Position numbers and translations under genes: made by a program. This document shows positions 8,886 to 16,380 of a DNA stretch of 48,702 nucleotides, piece after piece. Below the pieces are notes generated by a model. It saw only the letters and a list, made by a program, of their open reading frames with translations. It did not search any database and was not told the origin of the DNA. Source of the stretch: Nostoc sp. LEGE 12450 (GTDB lineage Bacteria > Cyanobacteriota > Cyanobacteriia > Cyanobacteriales > Nostocaceae); contig NZ_JADEXU010000049.1 in the NCBI RefSeq assembly GCF_015206895.1, forward strand, positions 1 to 48,702, written 5' to 3'. Position 1 is the stretch's first letter, and each line of letters starts with the position of its first letter.

Positions 8886-9083
8886 TTAGTATTCTACCAG
8901 TACAGGTGGTGTAGGTATTGGTCTTGGAAATGGGAACGGTAATGAGAATGGATAACCCGTTCCTCCTTAGATGTTAAGAGCATCACTATCTGATAATTGT
9001 GTTAACTGATCCAAGTAGCTTTCAGAATCATCAAATAATTTGCTTCCGGTTACAGATAAGTTATCAACTTTGATTGTAGCCAT
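8886..9083 (-). pseudogene. RiPP precursor 3 with a stop codon just before Gly-Gly
   Basis: ATG 9083 starts a 38-aa leader clearly related to precursors 1 and 2 (MATIKVDNLS; DDSESYLDQLTQLSDSDALNI). The next codon, Lys in the other two, is TAA (8967-8969). The frame then reads Gly-Gly and a 24-aa Pro-rich segment beginning TGYPFSLPFPFP and ending PPVLVEY, closing at TAA 8886-8888. One substitution from AAA to TAA explains this. The frame kept after the stop and the retained Gly-Gly argue that the loss is recent. As written the gene makes a leader without core, so I call it a pseudogene unless readthrough or a base-call error applies. Confidence 0.75.
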
Positions 9084-9110
9084 TAGCCTATCTCATTTAA
9101 ATTGTTTTTC

Positions 9111-9224
9111 AAGGATTAGTTTACGTGTTTGCTAACCCCTCATTTACATATTTTCATTACAAAGTTGCTAGAGCAAATAGATCCAATTATTTCATCAGGA
9201 CATAATTATTTCAGTATTGACTTA
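9111..9224. repeat. Precursor upstream repeat, copy C
   Basis: Third copy of the upstream unit, before precursor 3. It is more diverged but keeps AAGGATTAGTT at one end and TTTCAGTATTGAC at the other. Confidence 0.7.
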
Positions 9225-9250
9225 GATATTTTTGATTAATTTGTTCAGGT

Positions 9251-9365
9251 AAGGATTAGTTGATGCATTTCCCAACCTCTTAGTTACACGTTGGCACTTA
9301 ATAAAGCTCTATCAATAACTAATACAATAGTTTTGTGGTGACACAATTGCTTCAATATTAGCTTG
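9251..9365. repeat. Precursor upstream repeat, copy D (orphan)
   Basis: Fourth, most diverged copy (AAGGATTAGTT ... GCTTCAATATTAGC). Only 26 bp separate it from copy C, so no precursor gene follows it: the gene it once served appears deleted. The rest of 9366-9435 shows no ORF I can support. Confidence 0.6.
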
Positions 9366-9435
9366 TTAAAAAATCGCAAAAACTCTTTGGAAAACTTCAA
9401 AGGTTTTATATTATTACAAGCTGAGACTACCAACA

Positions 9436-9464
9436 AATAAAAAATCTGGCACTGATGCCAGATT
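9436..9464 (-). terminator. Terminator of the kinase-HopA1-ScyD-like operon
   Basis: Perfect 9-bp stem AATCTGGCA (9443-9451) / TGCCAGATT (9456-9464) with a 4-nt loop; on the minus strand it is followed by a T-rich run (TTTTTTATTTG). It lies 36 bp after the stop of the ScyD-like gene. Confidence 0.8.
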
Positions 9465-9499
9465 AACTCAACTTTTTTCTCAAAGGTTACTTTCAATAA

Positions 9500-10756
9500 T
9501 TACTCAACACAGCTTTTGACAGAACTGCTTGATTTGTGTTTGAGTAACAACCGCGAACTTGTAATGAAGAAAATACCAAAAGCTAACAGACTTAATGCAT
9601 AGCTAGGTTCAGGGACAGAAATACGAACAACTTGTCCTTGTCCTGAAAAATAACCTTGGTTTGAAATATATATATCACCGTCAGAACCAAGGGCTAAAGC
9701 AGTAGGGAAAAATAATCCTTCACTGGCAATAGTTTTACGATCGCCATCAGGATTTACATATATCAAAGCACCAGTAGGAAAAATGTCAGGAGACAGTAAG
9801 GAACTAGAAGCTAATTCTAGGACGTATAAACCACCCTTATTATCGAAAGCAATGTCTATTATTTGTGTGAACCCATCAGCATAAACCACAGGCTGATTAT
9901 CAGGTCCAATTTTAAAGATCCGCGCGGCATTATCTGGATAAGGATATCCGGTAAATTCACCTACATATAATTCACCATCAGTGCCAGTTGCGATCGCAGT
10001 GGGTACTGATTGCATTCCAATAGTTTCACCTGTTGCTGGGTCAGTTACAGGCTGCTGAGGAAATATGGATATCGCCTCCAAATCACTCCCATCTGTTTTT
10101 ACTTTGAAAAGATCGTTTGCAGCTGCATCAACTATATAAGCAGTATCTTCCTGAATTAGGAAAGCATAAGGGTTGCTATCAATGCCATTCTGATAAGGAT
10201 TATAGATGCTCGAACCTGTATCATCAGGGTTGTATAAAGCTTCATAAGCTGCTAAATCGGCCAGTCTTGTCCATGACGACCCAGCGTTGAGCTGATCAAT
10301 TGCAATGAGTTGACCAAAGTCAGGAATTTGCAGTACATCATCGCGTTGGTCTGGAGATGAACCTAAACCAAGAACTACATAAGCTTTACCTATCGAATCA
10401 AATTGTATGTCATGAGGACCAGTAGCAACAAAACTCACAGGTATTTGTGGATTAAATAATGCTAGTGATGGAAGTCCTGTAACTACCCGCTCTTGTGTGC
10501 CATTCTGAATGCGTGTCACAGCACCGGTCGCGCCATAACACATGACATCGATTCCTCCAGGTGCTGGAATGCAGGACCCTGTACCTCCTGTACCCGCCTC
10601 TGTAACGTAAAGAGATCCGTCAGGGCCAAAGGTCAGCCCCCGTGGGCCATCAAGGCCACTGGCTATGACACTTAAGCTCGCTGCATTTGCAGCTTCTCCA
10701 ACTCCCAGAGCAATAAATACTGCTCCTGTAGCAGCTATCAACAACTTTTTCAGCAT
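9500..10756 (-). CDS. ScyD/ScyE-family secreted propeller protein with PEP-CTERM anchor
   Basis: 418 aa. It has a signal peptide (MLKKLLIAATGAVFIALGVG, cut near ANAA), NHL/SMP30-like repeats throughout (GLDGPRGLTFGPDGSLYVTEAG, ATGTDGELYVGEF, ALGSDGDIYISNQG) and a C-terminal VPEPSYALSLLAFGIF segment of PEP-CTERM type followed by basic residues. ScyD and ScyE are scytonemin-cluster proteins, but the family is far wider than that pathway and no other scytonemin gene is here. AAGGAG lies nine bases before the start. The gene follows the HopA1-family gene by 28 bp, so it is the last gene of that operon. Its link to the peptide is unknown. Confidence 0.85.
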   Translation of the reverse strand: MLKKLLIAATGAVFIALGVGEAANAASLSVIASGLDGPRGLTFGPDGSLYVTEAGTGGTGSCIPAPGGIDVMCYGATGAVTRIQNGTQERVVTGLPSLALFNPQIPVSFVATGPHDIQFDSIGKAYVVLGLGSSPDQRDDVLQIPDFGQLIAIDQLNAGSSWTRLADLAAYEALYNPDDTGSSIYNPYQNGIDSNPYAFLIQEDTAYIVDAAANDLFKVKTDGSDLEAISIFPQQPVTDPATGETIGMQSVPTAIATGTDGELYVGEFTGYPYPDNAARIFKIGPDNQPVVYADGFTQIIDIAFDNKGGLYVLELASSSLLSPDIFPTGALIYVNPDGDRKTIASEGLFFPTALALGSDGDIYISNQGYFSGQGQVVRISVPEPSYALSLLAFGIFFITSSRLLLKHKSSSSVKSCVE

Positions 10757-10784
10757 TTTTTTAGTCTCCTTTGGAACGAAAATT

Positions 10785-11903
10785 TTACAATTCTAAAACT
10801 GTATAAATATCTTTAGAGTTGACATTAAGATATGAACTCTGTAATTCGATTCCTAAAGAAGAAAACTGCTCAAGAATAGCCTTCATCCGCCCCTCTATTG
10901 AGTTATCCTCTTGATACCAAGCTGTCAGCAATCCATTCGCCACAATTTGACAGCGGTTCATCCCAAAACTTTCTTGAACAGCAAATTTTTGGTCTGGTTC
11001 TTCTGCTAACCCTACCCCCGGTGCTAACTGCTTGGTGAATAAAGGAATCTCCGGTTTAAAATGTGATTGATTTTCTTGATAAATAGTTTTTAAAACTTTC
11101 CTGACTACTTCATAGTCTCTCTGATGAAAGTAAAGAACTCCTGAATCATATCGTTGATATTCTTTGGGATTATACAACATCTTAAAACTGAAAGGAATTA
11201 CTAAGTCGTTCAACTGTTGTGTCAGATGATCCATAACCACAACGGCACCTTCAGGAGTTACATTGAAATAAATTCGCACAGTTACAGCCTGATTCTCTGC
11301 ATTTTCAATACGATTGAAGCCCACATTGCTAACTGCCATGTAAAAGCCATTTTGTACCCGATTTTTTGGTAGCTTGATAGCTACAGAATCACCTACTACA
11401 GCCGCTTGTTCGCCAGTTTGAAGATGCTTATCTCGCTCAATATGTAATCTCAATCCGCCCTTATTTACTACTAAATTACCATTAGTTTCTTCTCTTAAAA
11501 CAGACCAACCAGGGTCAAAATAGCCTTTCCCAGAATTACTTTGATGTAATCGCTCATAAAAACTCAAATCTACTCCTAGAATAGTATTATTTTCTAAATC
11601 AAGAGGTAAATTATTTACTTCGCCATCTAGTGCTAGTGCAGCTTGCATAGAACCGTTGTAATAAATCCCATAAAGAAAACTACGCAGTTGCAGACTCAAA
11701 TATTTCTGCTGAATTTGGCTAGGCATTTTCTGAAAACGAGTAACTACCTCAGATGGTAATTCCAAGGGTTTATAATCTGGATGGCGAATCGAGAAATCAG
11801 ACTTAATTTCAATTTTGCAAACAATATTTTCAAAAACTTCTAGCAATCGCCCAGTTAACTCAGTTAAGGGCTGTGGTTGAGTATAATTTAACAACGGTAT
11901 CAT
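10785..11903 (-). CDS. HopA1-family protein (LxmY/TvaD-like putative phospho-Ser/Thr lyase)
   Basis: 372 aa, the usual length of cyanobacterial proteins annotated as T3SS effector HopA1 family. Recognised features include the N-terminal helical part (FLYGIYYNGS), KGYFDPGWSVLRE, GLRLHIERDKHL and NGFYMAVSNVGF, and RIYFNVTPEGA before a C-terminal half ending in ANGLLTAWYQ. In class V lanthipeptide pathways (lexapeptide, cacaoidin) and in thioviridamide, HopA1-type proteins act with APH-type kinases to turn Ser/Thr into dehydroamino acids. The kinase gene lies 22 bp upstream in the same operon, and precursor genes lie downstream. Enzymatic role is inferred from family and context; active-site residues were not verified. 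Confidence 0.78.
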   Translation of the reverse strand: MIPLLNYTQPQPLTELTGRLLEVFENIVCKIEIKSDFSIRHPDYKPLELPSEVVTRFQKMPSQIQQKYLSLQLRSFLYGIYYNGSMQAALALDGEVNNLPLDLENNTILGVDLSFYERLHQSNSGKGYFDPGWSVLREETNGNLVVNKGGLRLHIERDKHLQTGEQAAVVGDSVAIKLPKNRVQNGFYMAVSNVGFNRIENAENQAVTVRIYFNVTPEGAVVVMDHLTQQLNDLVIPFSFKMLYNPKEYQRYDSGVLYFHQRDYEVVRKVLKTIYQENQSHFKPEIPLFTKQLAPGVGLAEEPDQKFAVQESFGMNRCQIVANGLLTAWYQEDNSIEGRMKAILEQFSSLGIELQSSYLNVNSKDIYTVLEL

Positions 11904-11925
11904 AATTTAGTGGCAATAAAATCTT

Positions 11926-13086
11926 TTAAGCTACAGAAGCACTAAGGCGAGTTAATTCAACAGCAGCAGTACCAAAAATAGTTTGCATTGATTGTTCAGG
12001 ACGGCATAATAACGCTTTAGCAACCTGAAGTATGGCAATTTCTGTGTTTCCAAAAGACTTTTGATACTGAATCACAGCTTGAATTTGTTGAATCAAAGCA
12101 AAACCTGCAAATTGCACAACCCGTAGTAAAAAATCTGGGCGGTGTTCAATAATTTGTGGAAAAGTATTTAAATAAGCTTGGGTTAATGTAGCAATTGAAG
12201 GCTGAAGCAGTTCCAAAGGTGTTATCGCTAAACGGAGAGATTCTTCAATACTCAAAGAATTACTGATAACCAAGCTACTTAACCAAATTTGCACATAGCT
12301 ACTGATGAGTGTTCCTAAATCAAAAGCTGGATCTCCCCAAGTAGAGCGTTCCCAATCAATCAGCCGTACAATACTATTACTTGAATCTTGCCAATCTTTT
12401 TGCAAGAGGATATTATTCAGCTTTAGGTCATTGTGGGTCAGACAAGAGGAAATTACTGCATTACCCAATTCACCGATCGCCTTTCCTAAACTATCAAATC
12501 GCTGATAAAGGGCAAAGAATCTTAACCCATCATCAGGCACTAAACCAAAAATTTCTGGACCAATCCGTTCCAATGCTCGAATCAAATATGATACCTGATC
12601 GTCCATTAGATTATTCGGGTTTGCAGAGAAGAAATCTTCATATTCTTGGTTGTTGAAAGTATCACGATGGATGGTTGCTAGGAGAGTGCCAATTTCCCTA
12701 ACGATTTCTGTAGGAAAGCTATTTTCATTTGTGTAGAAATCCATTAAATCCCGATAATTATCTAGATAGCTGGAGACAATAATGGAATTTTCAGCATCAA
12801 AATGCAGCACCTCTGGCAAAAATAGGCGATATTTATCAAGTTCTGGAAATTGCTGTAAAAACTCTTGAATTCGCCACTCTCTCAAAAACTCACCAGCCGC
12901 TTTCCCTTCCTGATCGTATCGTTCTTGCTTCACAAGCAGCTTGCGATCGCTTGACCAACTCAGTAATAAATTAAAGTTTTTAGCTGCAACTGGTTCTATC
13001 TGATTGGGTGGTTGGTCGGACTGATTACATAAACCATGTACAACTAAATAATCGAAAACATTATGAGAATTCAATAAAAATGTCAT
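11926..13086 (-). CDS. APH-type kinase (LxmK/TvaC-like, putative precursor Ser/Thr kinase)
   Basis: 386 aa with an aminoglycoside-phosphotransferase fold: Lys53 in LLVKQE, catalytic loop THNDLKLNNILL (Asp220, Asn225) and metal-binding LIDWERSTWGDPAFDLG (Asp244). It has no membrane segments and should be cytosolic. A drug-resistance role is possible in principle, but pairing with a HopA1-family gene 22 bp downstream is the arrangement known from class V lanthipeptide and thioviridamide clusters, where this kinase phosphorylates core Ser/Thr before elimination. It is the first gene of the minus-strand operon, and its promoter must lie in 13087-13544. Confidence 0.8.
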   Translation of the reverse strand: MTFLLNSHNVFDYLVVHGLCNQSDQPPNQIEPVAAKNFNLLLSWSSDRKLLVKQERYDQEGKAAGEFLREWRIQEFLQQFPELDKYRLFLPEVLHFDAENSIIVSSYLDNYRDLMDFYTNENSFPTEIVREIGTLLATIHRDTFNNQEYEDFFSANPNNLMDDQVSYLIRALERIGPEIFGLVPDDGLRFFALYQRFDSLGKAIGELGNAVISSCLTHNDLKLNNILLQKDWQDSSNSIVRLIDWERSTWGDPAFDLGTLISSYVQIWLSSLVISNSLSIEESLRLAITPLELLQPSIATLTQAYLNTFPQIIEHRPDFLLRVVQFAGFALIQQIQAVIQYQKSFGNTEIAILQVAKALLCRPEQSMQTIFGTAAVELTRLSASVA

Positions 13087-13544
13087 AAGCCTTTAATTGA
13101 TTATTTGTCTCTTAATTTTAGACAGAAATGCAACATTAATGCTCGCATCTTTTGCAGTAAATCAGGCTGATTTTTTGATAAAGAATAAATAATATTTAAT
13201 GTTATTAACAATATTAATTTGCCAGGATTCAAGTCAGATATTGTAATTTTAGTCATTTTGTAATTTACTTTCATCGTTCGTGTAATCGATTCTGGAAATC
13301 AAGAATTAACCAAAATGCTTAAAAGGCTTACAACAAAAGGATTAAACGCATCAAACCTTTGCCCATATAGCCTTTGGTTGAGATGCAATTCAATTTATGA
13401 CTTGATTTAGGCTTAACTACTGAATAGTTTGATAGCATAATATCATTCTAGGAGTCAGTAAAATCATTGAAAATTTTTTCGGGACTTTTTATTAGACAAA
13501 AATAAACCCTTTATGTCACTAAATCCGACAGCCAACTTCTAGGT
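13087..13544. other. Intergenic region between parB and the kinase operon
   Basis: 458 bp, AT-rich, no credible ORF on either strand. It must hold the end of the parAB transcript and the promoter of the kinase operon. I see no convincing terminator hairpin, so readthrough from parAB into the RiPP operon is possible. Confidence 0.4.
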
Positions 13545-14483
13545 TTACTTCTGCTCGGATTCGTTGAGCAACGTTTCTAAGTCACTCAATAGCCTCTCCA
13601 ACTTCTTGCGTTTTTTATCGTCTTTCCACAACTGCGCTTGTTGTAAACGCTTACCTATTTCTGCATAGCGGTTGCTCAAGTTTTTGGAAGGTGTTGCTTC
13701 TGGCGTTGTGTCTGCTGATTGCAGTTGCTTGATTAATTCCTTGATTTGAGTTAACGAGAGATTTTGAGCAATTGCTGAGGAGAGAATATCAGCACGCTTT
13801 TGCTTGTCTTTGACTCGTGCTATTGTTCGTGCCTTTGTAAATTCAAGCTGACCCTGGCGCAATACTTCTAGTACGTCTGACGGCAAAGAGAGCAACGGCA
13901 AGCGGCTTGTACGAAAGCTTTCCGCATTAAATCTACCAATGCCTGCCAAGATAAGTTCAATTTCTTCAAGTTGACGGGAAACGTTTCCCGTCAATTCCAA
14001 ATCACGTTTTTTAGCATTGGCAGCAACGTTTAGAATCGATTTGACATCCTCAGTGCTGACATCCAGATTTATCGCCAGCAGTTCTAGTATCGCTTCCACT
14101 TCTTCTACTGGGTTGAGGTCTTCGCGTTGTAAGTTTTCGAGTAACGCGATTTGCAGAGCTTGTTTATCAGTCAGTTCTTTACTGACAATTGGGACTTCAG
14201 CTAATCCAGCCTCCTTTCCTGCCCTCAGTCGCCTTTCTCCAGCAATTAATTCATATTCTCCATCACCGAGCGGACGGACTAACAAGGGTTCTAAAATCCC
14301 GTGTTCGCGTACCGACTGCACAAGCTGTGACATTTTTTCGGGGTCAAACCAACGGCGTGGTTGTTTTTTGGCAACTCGAATTTTGTGGATGGAAACAGTA
14401 GTAGCAGCAGATGCCTCCACATCCATAGTTAATAAATCTTCAACGCCACGCATCTTAGGGACTTCCAGGCGTTTTTTTGTCAT
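13545..14483 (-). CDS. parB: ParB/RepB/Spo0J-type partition protein
   Basis: 312 aa. The N-terminal ParB/sulfiredoxin-like domain (about 30-125) has VREHGILEPLLVRPL, the nucleotide-binding box GERRLRAGKEAG and ALLENLQREDLNPVEEVEAI. A helix-turn-helix follows (FTKARTIARVKDKQKRADIL), then a basic linker and a Leu/Glu-rich C-terminal dimerisation helix. It is a CTP-dependent clamp that loads at parS and works with ParA. The ATG shares one base with the parA stop (TAATG at 14481-14485), so the pair is translationally coupled. No parS was identified by eye. Confidence 0.92.
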   Translation of the reverse strand: MTKKRLEVPKMRGVEDLLTMDVEASAATTVSIHKIRVAKKQPRRWFDPEKMSQLVQSVREHGILEPLLVRPLGDGEYELIAGERRLRAGKEAGLAEVPIVSKELTDKQALQIALLENLQREDLNPVEEVEAILELLAINLDVSTEDVKSILNVAANAKKRDLELTGNVSRQLEEIELILAGIGRFNAESFRTSRLPLLSLPSDVLEVLRQGQLEFTKARTIARVKDKQKRADILSSAIAQNLSLTQIKELIKQLQSADTTPEATPSKNLSNRYAEIGKRLQQAQLWKDDKKRKKLERLLSDLETLLNESEQK

Positions 14484-15235
14484 TACAGCTTCTCCATGCC
14501 TTGGGCAATCTTTTTTAAAACTGTAATTGCTGGATGTTTTGGAGCATAAACTGCTAGAGGTTGACGACTCATTGCAGCATCAGCAAATGCAGTGGCGCGA
14601 GGAATCGCCGGATATACCTTAGCAAGGGATGATAACTGTTGTTCTAAAGCTTCCAGGATTAGTTTATCTTGATTGGCATTGCTGTAAAGTGTAGGAACTA
14701 TGCCTGCGATCGCCAGCTTAGGATTAACATGTTTTCGCACCTGTTTAATTGTATCGAGTAGCAATTCCGTGCCCTTGAAAGCTTTGAAGTGAGTTTGGAT
14801 GGGAATTAAAACATGGGTTCCTGCTGTCAAAGCTAAAATGCTCAACACTCCCAAGGATGGCGGACAGTCGATGAGGATAAAATCATATTCATTGCGTATA
14901 GGTTCTAAAGCTTGCTTTAGACGAATTTCCCTCGCCATGACGCTAGCTAGTTGTAGTTCCACTGCACTTAGTGAAATATTGGCTGGTAATAAATCCATGC
15001 CATGCAAATCGCGTTGAATTGGTAATGGCGTTTCTTCATTGAGAATGACATCACCAACAATTTGTTCAAGTTCGTGCGGTTCTAGACCCATAAAAGTTGT
15101 GAGACTTCCCTGTGGGTCCATGTCGATGAGAAGCGTTTTATGTTTCTTCAGGTGTAGTTGGTAGCCGAGGTTCATGGTGAGGCTCGTTTTCATGACTCCA
15201 CCGGCTTGGTTGAATACTGCGATGACTTTAGTCAC
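14483..15235 (-). CDS. parA: ParA-type partition ATPase
   Basis: 250 aa. The deviant Walker A region reads NQAGGVMKTSLTMNLG instead of the usual KGGVGKT: the signature Lys is Ala and the second-to-last Gly is Met, while the catalytic-loop Lys and Thr are kept. Walker A' (LLIDMDPQGS) and Walker B (FILIDCPPSLG) are intact. There is no N-terminal HTH extension, so it is the short (type Ib-like) form. It should bind DNA nonspecifically and position plasmids with ParB. The gap of 40 bp to the upstream gene suggests one transcript. Confidence 0.92.
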   Translation of the reverse strand: MTKVIAVFNQAGGVMKTSLTMNLGYQLHLKKHKTLLIDMDPQGSLTTFMGLEPHELEQIVGDVILNEETPLPIQRDLHGMDLLPANISLSAVELQLASVMAREIRLKQALEPIRNEYDFILIDCPPSLGVLSILALTAGTHVLIPIQTHFKAFKGTELLLDTIKQVRKHVNPKLAIAGIVPTLYSNANQDKLILEALEQQLSSLAKVYPAIPRATAFADAAMSRQPLAVYAPKHPAITVLKKIAQGMEKL

Positions 15236-15275
15236 GGGTGTCAGGTAAGCTTGTTATTCTGTTTTACAGCATAGT

Positions 15276-15917
15276 TTAGGTTGAATAAATCAAATTGGGA
15301 AACTTCTGTGACAAATTTTGTCCAAAATAGTACTGACACCAAAACTCAGCAACTTCCAGCAGCATAGTCACGGATTCGGGAATCAAACCTGTTCCATATT
15401 GAGGCTTATAGCCTTCTATGAATTCTCTAGCTAATCTATAAGCATAGTAGGGAAAATCCTGCTCAACAAAACAGCGTATAGCATACTCTAGTTTGAGCAG
15501 TTCACCACTCTTGACAAAACGTACAGTAGTCCAAGAGACATTTCGGTAATCGTCTCCTTGCAACTCATCAATTTGTCTCAACATCTGACATAGGGATTGT
15601 TTCCCATCAGGAGTAGGGGTTTCCAGGTAACGCTCCATCTGAGTAATAGCATCAGCAATCAGAGTTTTGTTCTGCTCCCATTCTTCAGGACTCTTATGAC
15701 TGGCACAGTCAGCATCGTTTATTTGCTGCTGAACCAGTTTTGACATATAAAGAGCAAATTGCTCTGCGGCAACTTCATCTTGACAAAGACTTTTGATGCT
15801 AGTCAAGCGCGTGATAGGTAACGCCAACCTAAAATTTTCAGTACGAAGTTGTTTAGCTGTTTCAACCAATTTTTTTATTTTGGTAGCGTATGCTGACTGA
15901 TGGCTTTTCTGTTTCAT
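15276..15917 (-). CDS. Hypothetical protein upstream of parA
   Basis: 213 aa, no family recognised. It starts with a basic stretch (MKQKSHQSAYATKIKKLVETAKQLR), is predicted mostly helical and contains the aromatic-rich segment FVEQDFPYYAYRLAREFIEGY and EFWCQYYF. There is no signal peptide or membrane helix. Located 40 bp before parA on the same strand, it is probably the first gene of the parA-parB transcript and may affect plasmid maintenance; this is position-based only. Confidence 0.6.
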   Translation of the reverse strand: MKQKSHQSAYATKIKKLVETAKQLRTENFRLALPITRLTSIKSLCQDEVAAEQFALYMSKLVQQQINDADCASHKSPEEWEQNKTLIADAITQMERYLETPTPDGKQSLCQMLRQIDELQGDDYRNVSWTTVRFVKSGELLKLEYAIRCFVEQDFPYYAYRLAREFIEGYKPQYGTGLIPESVTMLLEVAEFWCQYYFGQNLSQKFPNLIYST

Positions 15918-16002
15918 GGGGGTTTAGCAGTTTGCTTGTCTAGACTCGTCTAGTATTTATATAGCAGTACATTATTGTTCAAGGCTTGGTAATAATTAAA
16001 AT

Positions 16003-16344
16003 ATGGTTATCAATTTCTCCTCCGTAACACTACCTCAATCTGAAAACTTGAAGTTACATATCCTACTGGAACGTAATCATGAAGGAAATGTAATAGCTTC
16101 TGTCCTAGAATTTCCCAACACTCAGGTTGAAGCACCTACTACTGAACAAGCTGTGCAAGAATTGAAAAAACTTTTGTCAACTCGTCTTGAGAAGATAGAA
16201 ATTATTCCATTAGAAATTCAATTGTCTCAAAGCGAAGCAGAGAATCCTTGGATGAAATTTGCGGGTGTGTTTCAAGACGATGCAGATTTTGCTGAAATTG
16301 CTAATAATCTCAGAGCAGAACGTAACGCAGTAGATGAAGATTAA
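16003..16344 (+). CDS. HicB-like/VapB-like antitoxin
   Basis: 113 aa. The N-terminal strand-rich half (LHILLERNHEGNVIASVLEFPNTQVEAPTTEQAVQELKKLL) has the layout of HicB-type antitoxin folds. The C-terminal acidic tail (ENPWMKFAGVFQDDADFAEI) is of the kind that wraps a toxin. The PIN-domain toxin gene starts 36 bp downstream, a typical cyanobacterial antitoxin/VapC order. The toxin is now interrupted, so the antitoxin may be an orphan. Confidence 0.75.
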   Translation: MVINFSSVTLPQSENLKLHILLERNHEGNVIASVLEFPNTQVEAPTTEQAVQELKKLLSTRLEKIEIIPLEIQLSQSEAENPWMKFAGVFQDDADFAEIANNLRAERNAVDED

Positions 16345-16380
16345 AAGGCTGAGGTTTCGATCTAGATTGAGAAATGCAGG

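Noticed and set aside
8961..8969. Perfect Shine-Dalgarno (TAAGGAGG on the minus strand) at the stop of precursor 3 as a restart site
   Set aside because: No ATG, GTG or TTG follows at a useful distance in any frame that would encode the core.
9284..9496. 70-aa minus-strand frame
   Set aside because: It runs through the operon terminator and upstream repeat copy D; composition is unlike its neighbours.
9500..10756. Scytonemin biosynthesis locus
   Set aside because: Only a ScyD/ScyE-family protein is present, none of the core scytonemin enzymes.
11926..13086. Aminoglycoside-resistance gene
   Set aside because: Fold motifs fit, but tight linkage to a HopA1-family gene and precursors points to peptide modification.
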